A DNA stretch of 14,116 nucleotides from Betaproteobacteria bacterium (GTDB taxonomy: Bacteria; Pseudomonadota; Gammaproteobacteria; Burkholderiales; SG8-39): contig SCUH01000349.1 of NCBI GenBank assembly GCA_004298295.1, forward strand, positions 1 through 14,116. Reading direction: 5' to 3'. The notes beneath the pieces are model-generated. The model did not search any database and was not told where the DNA came from. It saw nothing but the letters and a program-made list of their open reading frames with translations. Numbering within the stretch: the first letter of the stretch is position 1; each line of letters begins with the position of its first letter. The translations under genes were made by a program, and so were the position numbers. This document shows, in pieces, positions 5,894 to 14,116 of this stretch.

Positions 5894-7017
5894 GGCAGCA
5901 ATGCGCGCAGCGTGTCCAGATAGATCTTCGGCAGCAGCTCGAGCTCAGCGAGCGCGATGTGCTCGTCCACCTGATGGATGCTGGCGTTCACCGGTCCGAG
6001 CTCGACGATCTGCGGACAAATCTCGGCGACGAAACGTCCGTCCGAAGTGCCTCCGGCGGTCGACAGCTCGGGCGTGCGACCGGTGTGCGCGCGGACAGCG
6101 CCGGCAACCGCGTCGACCAGCTCGCCGCGCCGGGTGAGAAATGGCTTGGCGCCGAGGAGCCACGCGATGCCGAAGTCGACGCCGTGACGGCGCAGCACCG
6201 ATTCGAAGCGCTCGCGCAGCGAGGCTTCGGTGCTCGCGGTGGAGAAGCGGAAATTGAAATCGAGTTCGAGCGTGCCGGGGATGACATTGCCCACCCCGGC
6301 ACCGCCGTGAATGTTGGAAACCTGCCATGTGGTGGGCGGGAAATGCTCGTTGCCCTCGTCCCAGACTGTGGCCGCCAGCTCCGCGAGCGCCGGCGCGAGA
6401 ACATGGATTGGATTCCTGGCCAGGTGCGGATAAGCGACGTGTCCCTGCACGCCGCGCACCGTCAGACGCCCGGAGAGCGAACCTCGCCGGCCGTTCTTGA
6501 TGGTGTCGCCAAGCGCGCTGACCGACGAGGGCTCGCCGACGATGCAGTAGTCGATGGCTTCGCCGCGCGCTTTGAGGCGCTCGACCACGCGCACGGTGCC
6601 CTCCACCGCGGGCCCTTCCTCGTCCGAGGTAATGAGCAGGGCGAGCGAGCCCGAATGCGCTGGACGCTCCTGCGCGAACGCTTCCGCCGCCAGCACGAAG
6701 GCGGCGATCGAGGACTTCATGTCGGCGGCGCCGCGGCCGTACAGCCGGCCATCGCGCTCCACCGCTGCGAACGGGTCCGAGGTCCAGGCGCCGAGCGGCC
6801 CGGCCGGCACGACGTCGGTGTGGCCGACAAAGCACAGCAACGGACGCGCCGTGCCACGGCGCGCCCAGAGGTTGCTGACCGCGCCGATGCCTAGCGCCTC
6901 GCAGCGAAAGCCGGCAACCTCGAGGCGCTGCGCGATCAGCGCCTGGCAGCCGCCGTCCTCGGGCGTGACCGAACGCCGGGCGATGAGGTCGCGGGCGAGT
7001 GCGAGCGCGCTCTGCAA
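5890..7017 (-). CDS. dapE: Succinyl-diaminopimelate desuccinylase DapE
   Basis: DapE is a dinuclear zinc hydrolase cleaving N-succinyl-LL-2,6-diaminopimelate to LL-diaminopimelate and succinate in lysine and cell-wall synthesis. Metal and catalytic residues are all visible: GHTDVVP (His66, Asp68), GRGAADMK (Asp99), SDEEG (catalytic Glu133 and ligand Glu134), GEPSSV (Glu162), and a late His in NASIHQVDEH. The M20 dimerisation insert covers about 180-290. The frame is open to 7143, but that part overlaps pilU and is Arg-rich shadow. TTG at 7017 gives 375 aa, the length of E. coli DapE, and starts 16 nt after the pilU stop. No clear Shine-Dalgarno sequence is seen, so re-initiation after pilU is likely. 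The identity is secure; the start is probable. Confidence 0.93.
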   Translation of the reverse strand: MQSALALARDLIARRSVTPEDGGCQALIAQRLEVAGFRCEALGIGAVSNLWARRGTARPLLCFVGHTDVVPAGPLGAWTSDPFAAVERDGRLYGRGAADMKSSIAAFVLAAEAFAQERPAHSGSLALLITSDEEGPAVEGTVRVVERLKARGEAIDYCIVGEPSSVSALGDTIKNGRRGSLSGRLTVRGVQGHVAYPHLARNPIHVLAPALAELAATVWDEGNEHFPPTTWQVSNIHGGAGVGNVIPGTLELDFNFRFSTASTEASLRERFESVLRRHGVDFGIAWLLGAKPFLTRRGELVDAVAGAVRAHTGRTPELSTAGGTSDGRFVAEICPQIVELGPVNASIHQVDEHIALAELELLPKIYLDTLRALLP

Positions 7018-7033
7018 CGTGGACGCCGGCGCG

Positions 7034-8221
7034 TCAGTCGATCTTGATTTCGTCGAACGACGTGTCGCCGCCGGTGGCCGCAAGGACGTTTTCCTTGCGC
7101 TCGTCCTTCGCCGGCGCCGCGGCGGGCGCAGCCGGCGCGGCACCGGAGGTCATCTGGCCGGCGGTGGCCTGGTTGATCAGCCACAGCATGTTGGTGGCCG
7201 AATCGGCGTTCGCCATCGCCTCGTCCTTGGTGATCTCGCCTTCGCTGAACAGGTTGAACAGCGCCTGCTCGAAGGTCTGCGAACCCGGTGCCATGCTCTT
7301 TTCCATCGCTTCCTTGATCTCGTTGATCTCGCCTTTTTCGATCAGCTCGGCGATGTGGCGCGTATTGAGCATGACTTCGACCGCCGCGCGCCGCGCGCCG
7401 GTCCTGGTGCGCACCAGGCGCTGCGAAACGATCGCCTGCAGGCTGGCCGAAAGATCGAGCAGCAGCGTCGGCCGGTTCTCCAGCGGGTAGAAGCTGATGA
7501 TCCGGTTCATCGCGTGGTAGCTGTTATTGGCGTGCAGCGTCGCCAGGCACAGGTGGCCCGACTGCGCGTACTGCAGCGCCGAGGACATCGCCTCGCGGTC
7601 GCGGATCTCGCCGATCAGGATGCAGTCCGGCGCCTGCCGCAGCGCGTTCCGGAGCGCCACCTGGAACGCCCGCGTGTCGGTGCCCACTTCGCGCTGATTG
7701 ACGATGGATTTGCGGTTCTTGAACACGAACTCGATCGGGTCCTCCAGCGTCAGGATATGGCCCGATTTCTGCCCGTTGCGGTAATCGAGCATCGACGCGA
7801 GCGAGGTCGACTTGCCCGAGCCGGTGGCCCCGACCATCAGCACCAGGCCGCGCTTTTGCATGATGATCTCCTTCAGCGCGTCGGGCAGGTTGAGCGTCTC
7901 GATCGCCGGGATGACGCTCGGGATGTAGCGCACCACCACGGCCGGCGCGCCCTTCTGGCGAAAGGCGCTGATGCGGAAGCTCCCCACGCCCTCCAGGGTG
8001 TAGCCGGTGTTCAGCTCCATCTCGTCCTCGTACTCGCGGATCTGCTTCTCGCTGAGCACCTCGTAGATCAGGTGCTTGACGGCGTCGGCATTGAGCACGG
8101 TCTGGTTGACCGGCACCGCGACGCCGTTGATCTTGATGTTGATCGGCGCGCCGATCGTCAGAAAGATGTCCGAGGCGTTCTTCTCGGCCATCAGTTGGAA
8201 CAGCCGTTTCATCGCTGACAT
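7034..8221 (-). CDS. pilU: Type IV pilus retraction ATPase of the PilT/PilU family, probably PilU
   Basis: This is a cytoplasmic hexameric motor of the secretion-ATPase family that powers pilus retraction (twitching, DNA uptake). In the 395 aa: PAS-like N-terminal domain (about 1-110), Walker A GATGSGKST at 131-139, Asp-box region LEDPIEFVF (159-167), Walker B ILIGEIRD at 201-208, His box HLCLATLHANN (223-233), and a C-terminal helical region. The tail is Ala/Pro-rich (about 359-375) and ends SFDEIKID. The length and the N-terminus (MKRLFQLMAEKNASDIFLTIGAPINIKING) favour PilU over PilT, but the two are similar. The ATG at 8221 has GGAG 6 nt upstream. It lies inside the dap operon, 31 nt after dapD and 16 nt before dapE. 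No pilT or other pilus gene is in the window. Confidence 0.9.
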   Translation of the reverse strand: MSAMKRLFQLMAEKNASDIFLTIGAPINIKINGVAVPVNQTVLNADAVKHLIYEVLSEKQIREYEDEMELNTGYTLEGVGSFRISAFRQKGAPAVVVRYIPSVIPAIETLNLPDALKEIIMQKRGLVLMVGATGSGKSTSLASMLDYRNGQKSGHILTLEDPIEFVFKNRKSIVNQREVGTDTRAFQVALRNALRQAPDCILIGEIRDREAMSSALQYAQSGHLCLATLHANNSYHAMNRIISFYPLENRPTLLLDLSASLQAIVSQRLVRTRTGARRAAVEVMLNTRHIAELIEKGEINEIKEAMEKSMAPGSQTFEQALFNLFSEGEITKDEAMANADSATNMLWLINQATAGQMTSGAAPAAPAAAPAKDERKENVLAATGGDTSFDEIKID

Positions 8222-8227
8222 GGGGAT

Positions 8228-8231
8228 CTCC
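8228..8231 (-). promoter_or_regulatory. Ribosome binding site of pilU
   Basis: The minus strand has GGAG 6 nt before the ATG at 8221. This supports the MSAMKR start over the ATG three codons later. Confidence 0.65.
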
Positions 8232-8252
8232 GCCGCAGTCTGGGGAATCGGT

Positions 8253-9074
<822 letters not shown>

Positions 9075-9075
9075 G

Positions 9076-10269
9076 TCAGAGTTCCGCCGCCAGTTGTGCC
9101 ATGCGCCGCGCCGCCTCGACGCAATCGGCGAGCGGCGCCACCAGCGCGATACGCACGAAATTCCTGCCCGGATTCTCCCCCTGCGCGTCGCGGGCGAGAT
9201 AGCTCCCCGGCAATGCGCGCACATTATAGTCGCGCCACAAACGGCGCACGAATTCGCCGTCCTCGAGCGGCGTGCGCAGCCACAGGTAGAAGCCGCCCTC
9301 GGGCCGGTAGGCTTGGAGCGGCGCGCCAAGCAGCGGCAGCACCGCGCGGTATTTCTCCGCATACAGCTGCCGGTTGGCGCGCACGTGCGCCTCGTCGCTC
9401 CAGGCGGCGATCGAGGCCTGCTGCACCGCGAGGCTCATGGCCGAACCGTGGTAGGTGCGATAGAGCAGAAAGTCCTTCAGCAGCGCGGCGTCTCCGGCGA
9501 CGAAGCCCGAGCGCATGCCGGGGACGTTGGAGCGCTTGGACAGGCTGGAGAACGCCACCAGGCGCGGAAAGCCGCTGCGGCCCAGCCGCTGCGCCGCCTC
9601 GAGGGCGCCGAGCGGCGGCCGCGCCTCGTCGGGGTAGAGCTCCGAATAGCATTCGTCGGCGGCGATGGCGAAGCCGTGCCGGTCCGAAAGCTCGAACAGG
9701 CGCTGCCAGTCGGCGAGGCGCAACACGGCGCCACCGGGGTTGGCCGGCGAACAGGCGTATACCAGCTGGACATCGCGCCAGGTGCGCTCCGGCAGCGAAT
9801 CGAAATCCATGCGATGGCCATTGGCGGCGCTCGCATTGAGGAACACCGGGGTTGCGCCGGCCAGCAGGGCCGCGCCCTCATAGATCTGATAGAAGGGATT
9901 CGGGCACGCCACGCGGGCGGTGCCGCGGCCCGGGTCGACGAGCGCCTGCGCGAACGCGAACAACGCCTCGCGCGAGCCGTTCACGGGCAGAACCTGGCTG
10001 CCGGGGTCGATGGTCCCGAGCGCGTAGCGGCGCGCCAGCCACGCGGCGATCGTCTCGCGCAGCGCCGGCAGGCCCGCCGTGGCCGGATAAACCGCCAGGC
10101 CCTCGAGTGCGCGCACCAGCGCGGCGCGGATGAACTCGGGCGTCGCGTGCTTCGGCTCGCCGATCGACAGATCGACCGGCGCGAGCGCCGGGTTGGGCGC
10201 GATTCCCGCCAGCAGCGCGCGCAGCTTGTCGAACGGATAGGGCTGGAGCTTCCCCAGCAGCGGGTTCAT
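9076..10269 (-). CDS. dapC: Succinyldiaminopimelate aminotransferase DapC
   Basis: DapC is a fold-type I, PLP-dependent aminotransferase using glutamate to make N-succinyl-LL-diaminopimelate, the step between DapD and DapE. It has 397 aa. Visible motifs: LSIGEPKHATP (34-44), YPATAGLPALRE (61-72), CSPANPGG with the PLP-contacting Asn177, ADECYSELY with Asp205 and Tyr208, and SSLSKRSNVPGMRSGF with the Schiff-base Lys245. A conserved Arg-containing NFVRIALV lies near the C-terminus. The ATG at 10269 overlaps the queF stop as ATGA; the frame remains open far upstream, but only antisense to queF and smc. Sequence alone cannot fully separate DapC from related class I enzymes; the adjacent dapD makes the assignment strong. 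Confidence 0.93.
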   Translation of the reverse strand: MNPLLGKLQPYPFDKLRALLAGIAPNPALAPVDLSIGEPKHATPEFIRAALVRALEGLAVYPATAGLPALRETIAAWLARRYALGTIDPGSQVLPVNGSREALFAFAQALVDPGRGTARVACPNPFYQIYEGAALLAGATPVFLNASAANGHRMDFDSLPERTWRDVQLVYACSPANPGGAVLRLADWQRLFELSDRHGFAIAADECYSELYPDEARPPLGALEAAQRLGRSGFPRLVAFSSLSKRSNVPGMRSGFVAGDAALLKDFLLYRTYHGSAMSLAVQQASIAAWSDEAHVRANRQLYAEKYRAVLPLLGAPLQAYRPEGGFYLWLRTPLEDGEFVRRLWRDYNVRALPGSYLARDAQGENPGRNFVRIALVAPLADCVEAARRMAQLAAEL

Positions 10270-10634
10270 TCCCTCCAGCCCCGTTTGCGGTGCTCCGCCA
10301 CCACCGTGGTGTGGATGCCGCCGCGCACGTTGAAGCGCGCGGCCAGCCGCATGTAGCGGGGCTTCACGGCGCGCACCAGGTCCCCGAGGATGCGGTTGGT
10401 CACCGCCTCGTGGAACGCGCCCTGGTCGCGATACGACCAGACGTACAGCTTGAGGGACTTGAGTTCGACGCAGAGCCGGTCCGGGACGTACTCGAGCTGC
10501 AGCGTGGCGAAATCCGGCTGTCCGGTCATCGGGCACAGGCAGGTGAATTCCGGCAGCTCCATGTGGATGCGGTAGTCGCGTTCCGGCGCCGGATTGCGAA
10601 ACGTCTGCAGCCGCTGGCTGGGTCGCGCTGGCAT
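10266..10634 (-). CDS. queF: NADPH-dependent 7-cyano-7-deazaguanine reductase QueF (short, unimodular type)
   Basis: QueF reduces the nitrile of preQ0 to the aminomethyl of preQ1 in queuosine synthesis for tRNA wobble position 34. It belongs to the tunnelling (T-fold) superfamily. The 122-aa product is the short form, unlike the bimodular E. coli protein of about 280 aa. The active-site segment CPMTGQPD places the thioimide-forming Cys34 and general-acid Asp41. The QueF signature VELKSLKLYVWSYR lies at 56-69 (Glu57 binds substrate), and FHE is at 74-76. The ATG at 10634 is preceded by a pyrimidine-rich leader without a clear Shine-Dalgarno sequence. Its stop overlaps the dapC start by ATGA, so it is the first gene of the dap operon. 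No preQ1 riboswitch is evident in the short leader. Confidence 0.95.
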   Translation of the reverse strand: MPARPSQRLQTFRNPAPERDYRIHMELPEFTCLCPMTGQPDFATLQLEYVPDRLCVELKSLKLYVWSYRDQGAFHEAVTNRILGDLVRAVKPRYMRLAARFNVRGGIHTTVVAEHRKRGWRE

Positions 10635-10676
10635 CGGGGGAAGGGGAACAAACGCAGCCGGAAATGGGGCGCAGTG

Positions 10677-10685
10677 ATGTTATCA
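10677..10685 (-). promoter_or_regulatory. Possible extended -10 promoter of queF-dap operon
   Basis: The minus strand reads TGATAACAT, an extended -10-like element overlapping the proposed smc element base for base. It predicts a start near 10670 and a leader of about 36 nt. The hexamer TAACAT matches consensus at 4 of 6 positions and no -35 is convincing. Confidence 0.3.
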
Positions 10686-10686
10686 T
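10678..10686 (+). promoter_or_regulatory. Possible extended -10 promoter of smc
   Basis: TGTTATCAT fits an extended -10 element (TGn plus TATCAT at 10681-10686). No TTG-type -35 lies 16-18 bp upstream. It predicts a start near 10693, giving a leader of about 60 nt to the GTG at 10754. That would place the upstream in-frame ATG (10685) outside the transcript. Confidence 0.4.
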
Positions 10687-10753
10687 GACGCGCACTTTTT
10701 TACGCGCCGCGCGCGGTCCGCGCAGCCCACCTCCGAACCGCATCGCGACTCCC

Positions 10754-13700
10754 GTGCGCCTCACGCAAATCCGGCTTTCCGGCTTCAAGTCCTTCGTCGA
10801 CCCGACCAGCATCCACGTGCCCGGCGCGCTCGTCGGCGTGGTCGGCCCCAACGGCTGCGGCAAGTCCAACGTCATCGATGCCGTGCGCTGGGTGCTGGGC
10901 GAGAGCCGCGCCGCGGCCCTGCGCGGCGATTCGATGCAGGACGTGATCTTCAACGGCGCCGGCGAGCGCAAACCGCTCAACCGCGCCAGCGTCGAGCTGA
11001 TCTTCGACAACGCGCTGGGGCGCGCCGCGGGTCAGTGGTCGCAATACGCGGAAATCTCGGTGCGGCGCGTCCTGCAGCGCGACGGTGAATCCGGCTATTA
11101 CATCAACAACACCCACGTGCGCCGGCGCGACGTCACCGACATGTTCCTCGGCACCGGCCTCGGGCCCCGTGCCTACGCGATCATCGAGCAGGGCATGATC
11201 CAGCGGGTGATCGAGGCGCGGCCCGAGGACCTGCGCCTGTTCCTCGAAGAGGCGGCCGGCGTGTCGCGCTATCGCGAGCGGCGCAAGGAGACCGAGGCCC
11301 GGCTCGCCGACACGCGCGACAACCTTGCGCGCGTCAACGACATCCGGCAGGAACTGGGCGCCCAGCTCGAGCGCCTGGAGGCCCAGGCGCAGGTGGCAAC
11401 GCGGTACCAGGACTACCGGCAGGAACTGCAGCTCAAGCAACACCTGCTGTGGTTCCTGCGCCGGCGCGACGCGGCGGCCGAACGCGAGCGTCACGCGGGC
11501 GAGATTGCCAGGGTCGGCGTCGAAATGGAGGCGGAGACGGCCCGCCTGCGCGAGGCGGAAAACCGCATCGAGTCGGCGCGCGCCGCGCATTACGAGGCGG
11601 GCGACGCACTCAACGCCGCGCAGGCGGCGCTGTACGCAGCCAATTCCGAGGTGGCGCGGCACGAGTCCGAATTGCGTCACCTCGAGGAGAACCGCCAGCG
11701 CCTGGAGAGCCGCCACACCGAGCGGCGCGCGCAGCTGGCGGAGTGGCGCGAGCAGCGGGCGCAACTCACGCAGGCGTTGCACCTGTGGGTGGCGCGCTCT
11801 GCGGCGGCGAGGCAACGTGTGGAGGAGCTGCAGCAACGTCAGCTCGCCGAGAACGATCGCCTGCCGCAGACCGAGCAGGCGCACCGCGCCGCGCAGGAGC
11901 GCCTCGACGAAGCGCGCAGTCGCGTGCTGCGGGCGCAAGGCGGCCTGCAGCTCGAGCAGGCGACGCGCGCCCATGTGGAGCAGAACCTGCAGGCACTGGC
12001 GCAGCGGCGCGAACGCCTGGAGGGCGAGTTGCGCGGTCTGCGGGAGCCGGCCGTGGCCGCGCTATCGGAGGCCGACCAGCGCCTGGCCGAGCTCGACACC
12101 GCGCTCGCCGCAGCGCGGACCGACCTGAACCAGGCGCAGACGGCCACCACGGCGCTCGAGGAACAGCGCGCTGCACGCAACGAAGCGCTCGCCGAAGCGA
12201 CGCGCGAGCGCACCGCCGCCGAGGCGCAGCTCGAGACCTTGCAGCAGGTGCAGGCCGCGGCCGAAGAAAACGCGCCGCTGCACGAGTGGCTCGACAAGCA
12301 TGCCCTGGCCGTGCTGCCGCGCTGCTGGCAGAAGATCCGCATCGACGCCGGCTGGGAGACTGCGGTCGAATCGGTGCTGCGCGAACGCCTGCACGCGCTG
12401 GAGCTGGGCGACGCGGCGGCACTGGCGGCATTGACCGCCGACCGGCCGCCGGTCATGGCGAGCGTGTTCGAGCGCGGCGCGGCGTCGGCAGGACCGGCCG
12501 CGCCCGGGCTGGCGCCGCTCGCCGCGCACGTCCACGCCATTGACCCGGCGGTCGGCGGTGCGCTCGCGGACTGGTTCGCCGGTGTCTACACCCTGGAGGG
12601 CCTCCCCGACGCGGCACAGCGCGCTGCGCTGCCCCCCGGAGCCCTGCTGGTCAACCGCAATGGGGATCGCTACACACGCTACACAGTGGGTTTTCACGCG
12701 CCGGACCCGGCCGACGCCGGCATCCTCGCGCGGCAGGCGGAAATCGACGCGCTCGAGCAGCGCTGCCGCGAGCTGATGGAACACCACGCGGCGGCGCGCG
12801 CCGGTGCGGAGCAGGCCGAAGCCGAAACGCAGGCACGCCAGGACGGGCTCGAGGCCGCCCGCCGGCGCCTTGCGGCGCGCCAGTCCGAGCGGCACGAGGC
12901 GGAACTGCAGCGACTCAAGCTCAGCCAGGCGCTCGAGCGCTATCGCGAGCGCAGCGCCCAGATCCGCATCGAGCTGGCGGAACTCGCGGTGCAATTCGAG
13001 CGCGACAGCCTGCGCCTGGAGGATTGCGGCGCCGCGCTGGTGCGCCTGGCCGCGGAGATCGACGCGGAGCGCGGCGCGCTCGAGGCGGTGAGCGCGGCCC
13101 ATCTCGCCGCCGAGGGCGCGCTCGCGGCGCAGCGTCGCGCCACGCAGCAGGCTGAGCGCGACCTGCAGGATGCCGTCTTCGGCGAACGCGAGTGCGTCTC
13201 CAAGATCGCCGAGATGGAAAACGCCGTCGCGGTGATCGACCAGCAGATCGCGCGCGCCGACGTCGAGGCCGCCGCGCTGGCCGAAGAGCTTTCGGTCGAT
13301 CCCCTGCCGGCGCTGCGCCAGGTGCGCGATGCGGCGGTGGAGTCGCGCATGGCCTGCGAAAAGACGCTGGCCGCGGCGCGCGACGCGGTCGAGGCGGCCT
13401 CCGGTGCGCTGCGCGCCCTGGAGGAGGCGCGGCTGCAGGCCGATGCGCGCATTGCGCCATTGCGCGAACGGGTCGGGGAGCTGCGCCTCAGGGAACAGGC
13501 GGCGCAGATCAATCAGGAGCAGTTTGCCGGGCAGCTGCGCGAAGGCGGGGCCGACGAGGCGCGTCTCGGCAGCGAGGCGGAGCGCGCGCCGCGGCCGTCG
13601 ACCCTGCAGGGCGAGATCACGCGGCTGGCCAATGCGATCAGCGAGCTGGGCGCGGTCAATCTCGCCGCGCTGGAAGAGCTGAAGACGAGCCGCGAGCGCA

Positions 13701-14116
13701 AGAATTTCCTCGACGCGCAGTGCGCCGATCTCGAGGAGGCGGTGGCGACGCTGGAGGACGCGATCCGGCGCATCGACCGCGAGACGCGCGAGCTGCTGCG
13801 CGAGACTTTCGACACCGTCAACCGCCACTTCGGCACGCTGTTCCCCGTGCTGTTCGGCGGCGGCGAGGCGCGGCTGCTGATGACGGGCGAAGAGATCCTG
13901 GACGCCGGCGTGCAGGTGATGGCGCAGCCGCCGGGCAAGCGCAACAGCAGCATCAACCTGCTCTCCGGGGGCGAGAAGGCGCTCACCGCGATCGCCCTCG
14001 TGTTCGGCATCTTCCAGATCAATCCGGCGCCGTTCTGCCTGCTCGACGAGGTCGATGCGCCGCTCGACGACGCCAACACGGTGCGCTTCTGCGAACTGGT
14101 GCGCAGGATGTCGGCG
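10754..14116 (+). CDS. smc: Chromosome segregation protein SMC (3' end outside the window)
   Basis: SMC is the long coiled-coil ABC-type ATPase of the SMC-ScpAB condensin, which compacts and segregates chromosomes. 1121 codons are visible; family members are about 1150-1200, so only the end is missing. Order: N-terminal ATPase half with Walker A GPNGCGKSN (31-39) and YAIIEQGMIQRVIEARPEDLRLFLEEAAGVSRYRERR; first coiled coil (about 170-500, rich in Glu, Arg, Ala, Gln); hinge (about 508-650, including RIDAGWETAVESVLRERLHAL); second coiled coil (to about 1010); C-terminal half with signature LLSGGEKALTAIALVFGIF (near 1070) and Walker B FCLLDEVDAPLDD (near 1095). GTG at 10754 begins MRLTQIRLSGFKSF, the canonical N-terminus. 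An in-frame ATG at 10685 would add 23 Arg/Pro-rich residues and is less likely. In betaproteobacteria zipA and ligA often follow, but they lie beyond the window. Confidence 0.96.
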   Translation, partial: MRLTQIRLSGFKSFVDPTSIHVPGALVGVVGPNGCGKSNVIDAVRWVLGESRAAALRGDSMQDVIFNGAGERKPLNRASVELIFDNALGRAAGQWSQYAEISVRRVLQRDGESGYYINNTHVRRRDVTDMFLGTGLGPRAYAIIEQGMIQRVIEARPEDLRLFLEEAAGVSRYRERRKETEARLADTRDNLARVNDIRQELGAQLERLEAQAQVATRYQDYRQELQLKQHLLWFLRRRDAAAERERHAGEIARVGVEMEAETARLREAENRIESARAAHYEAGDALNAAQAALYAANSEVARHESELRHLEENRQRLESRHTERRAQLAEWREQRAQLTQALHLWVARSAAARQRVEELQQRQLAENDRLPQTEQAHRAAQERLDEARSRVLRAQGGLQLEQATRAHVEQNLQALAQRRERLEGELRGLREPAVAALSEADQRLAELDTALAAARTDLNQAQTATTALEEQRAARNEALAEATRERTAAEAQLETLQQVQAAAEENAPLHEWLDKHALAVLPRCWQKIRIDAGWETAVESVLRERLHALELGDAAALAALTADRPPVMASVFERGAASAGPAAPGLAPLAAHVHAIDPAVGGALADWFAGVYTLEGLPDAAQRAALPPGALLVNRNGDRYTRYTVGFHAPDPADAGILARQAEIDALEQRCRELMEHHAAARAGAEQAEAETQARQDGLEAARRRLAARQSERHEAELQRLKLSQALERYRERSAQIRIELAELAVQFERDSLRLEDCGAALVRLAAEIDAERGALEAVSAAHLAAEGALAAQRRATQQAERDLQDAVFGERECVSKIAEMENAVAVIDQQIARADVEAAALAEELSVDPLPALRQVRDAAVESRMACEKTLAAARDAVEAASGALRALEEARLQADARIAPLRERVGELRLREQAAQINQEQFAGQLREGGADEARLGSEAERAPRPSTLQGEITRLANAISELGAVNLAALEELKTSRERKNFLDAQCADLEEAVATLEDAIRRIDRETRELLRETFDTVNRHFGTLFPVLFGGGEARLLMTGEEILDAGVQVMAQPPGKRNSSINLLSGGEKALTAIALVFGIFQINPAPFCLLDEVDAPLDDANTVRFCELVRRMSA

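Noticed and set aside
7018..7143. N-terminal extension of DapE to an ATG at 7143 (417 aa)
   Set aside because: The added residues are Arg/Pro-rich, overlap the pilU 3' end and have no counterpart in DapE; TTG at 7017 gives the family length.
4787..8218. Plus-strand open frames of 346-554 codons opposite prmB, dapE and pilU
   Set aside because: They mirror highly conserved genes with complete catalytic motifs; their own translations are low-complexity Arg/Ala/His-rich.
10635..10676. preQ1 riboswitch upstream of queF
   Set aside because: The leader is short and pyrimidine-rich, and I could not see an H-type pseudoknot or the A-rich tail expected of preQ1 aptamers.
12668..12685. Perfect 9-bp tandem duplication CGCTACACA x2 in the smc hinge (Arg-Tyr-Thr twice)
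   Set aside because: It is in frame, and a YTR-x-T motif before the FxAPD segment appears, from memory, to be normal for related SMC hinges, so codon coincidence is more likely than a recent duplication.
10700..13828. Very long open frames on the minus strand opposite smc (about 424 and 588 codons)
   Set aside because: They are rich in Arg, Leu, Gln and Ala, show no recognisable domain, and lie antisense to an unmistakable SMC. Long antisense frames are expected where G/C-ending codons dominate.

Overview
This is a 14.1 kb piece of a high-GC (about two-thirds G+C) proteobacterial chromosome, most likely from a betaproteobacterium. The evidence is the truB-rpsO-pnp order, a canonical SMC instead of MukB, a short unimodular QueF, the succinylase branch of lysine synthesis (dapC-dapD-dapE), a type IV pilus retraction ATPase, and proteins resembling that group. 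The taxonomy is inferred from remembered family resemblance; no search was run. Every gene is an intact housekeeping type. I see no insertion sequence, CRISPR array, phage gene or pseudogene.

Layout. (1) 1-3450, plus strand: truB (tRNA pseudouridine 55), rpsO (ribosomal protein S15) and pnp (polynucleotide phosphorylase), the classical translation/RNA-decay cluster. A promoter overlaps the end of truB, and a 13-bp perfect hairpin sits between rpsO and pnp. (2) 3473-3498: a bidirectional intrinsic terminator between pnp and the convergent dksA (minus strand). (3) 3943-4092: the divergent control region of dksA and a three-gene tRNA operon, Pro(TGG)-Arg(TCT)-His(GTG), on the plus strand. (4) 4361-4392: a near-perfect hairpin where the tRNA operon converges with the next operon. 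(5) 10634 down to 4385, minus strand: a tightly packed seven-gene run, queF-dapC-dapD-pilU-dapE-prmB-SnoaL-like. It has ATGA and TTGA stop/start overlaps and gaps of 1 to 31 nt. (6) 10635-10753: a short divergent promoter region, then smc on the plus strand, which runs off the window end lacking only its last few dozen codons.

How the genes work together. DapD, DapC and DapE catalyse three consecutive steps from tetrahydrodipicolinate to LL-diaminopimelate, which feeds peptidoglycan and lysine. They share an operon with queuosine synthesis (QueF), ribosomal protein L3 methylation (PrmB), a pilus motor (PilU) and an uncharacterised NTF2-fold protein. The left half is all translation: tRNA modification, S15, RNA turnover, the stringent-response factor DksA and tRNAs. 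Six of the twelve protein genes appear to start with GTG or TTG (truB, pnp, prmB, dapE, dapD, smc), three of them with TTG. I found no undescribed multi-gene system. The points most worth checking are pilU and the SnoaL-like gene inside the dap operon, the hairpins at gene junctions, and the overlapping divergent extended -10 promoters of smc and queF.
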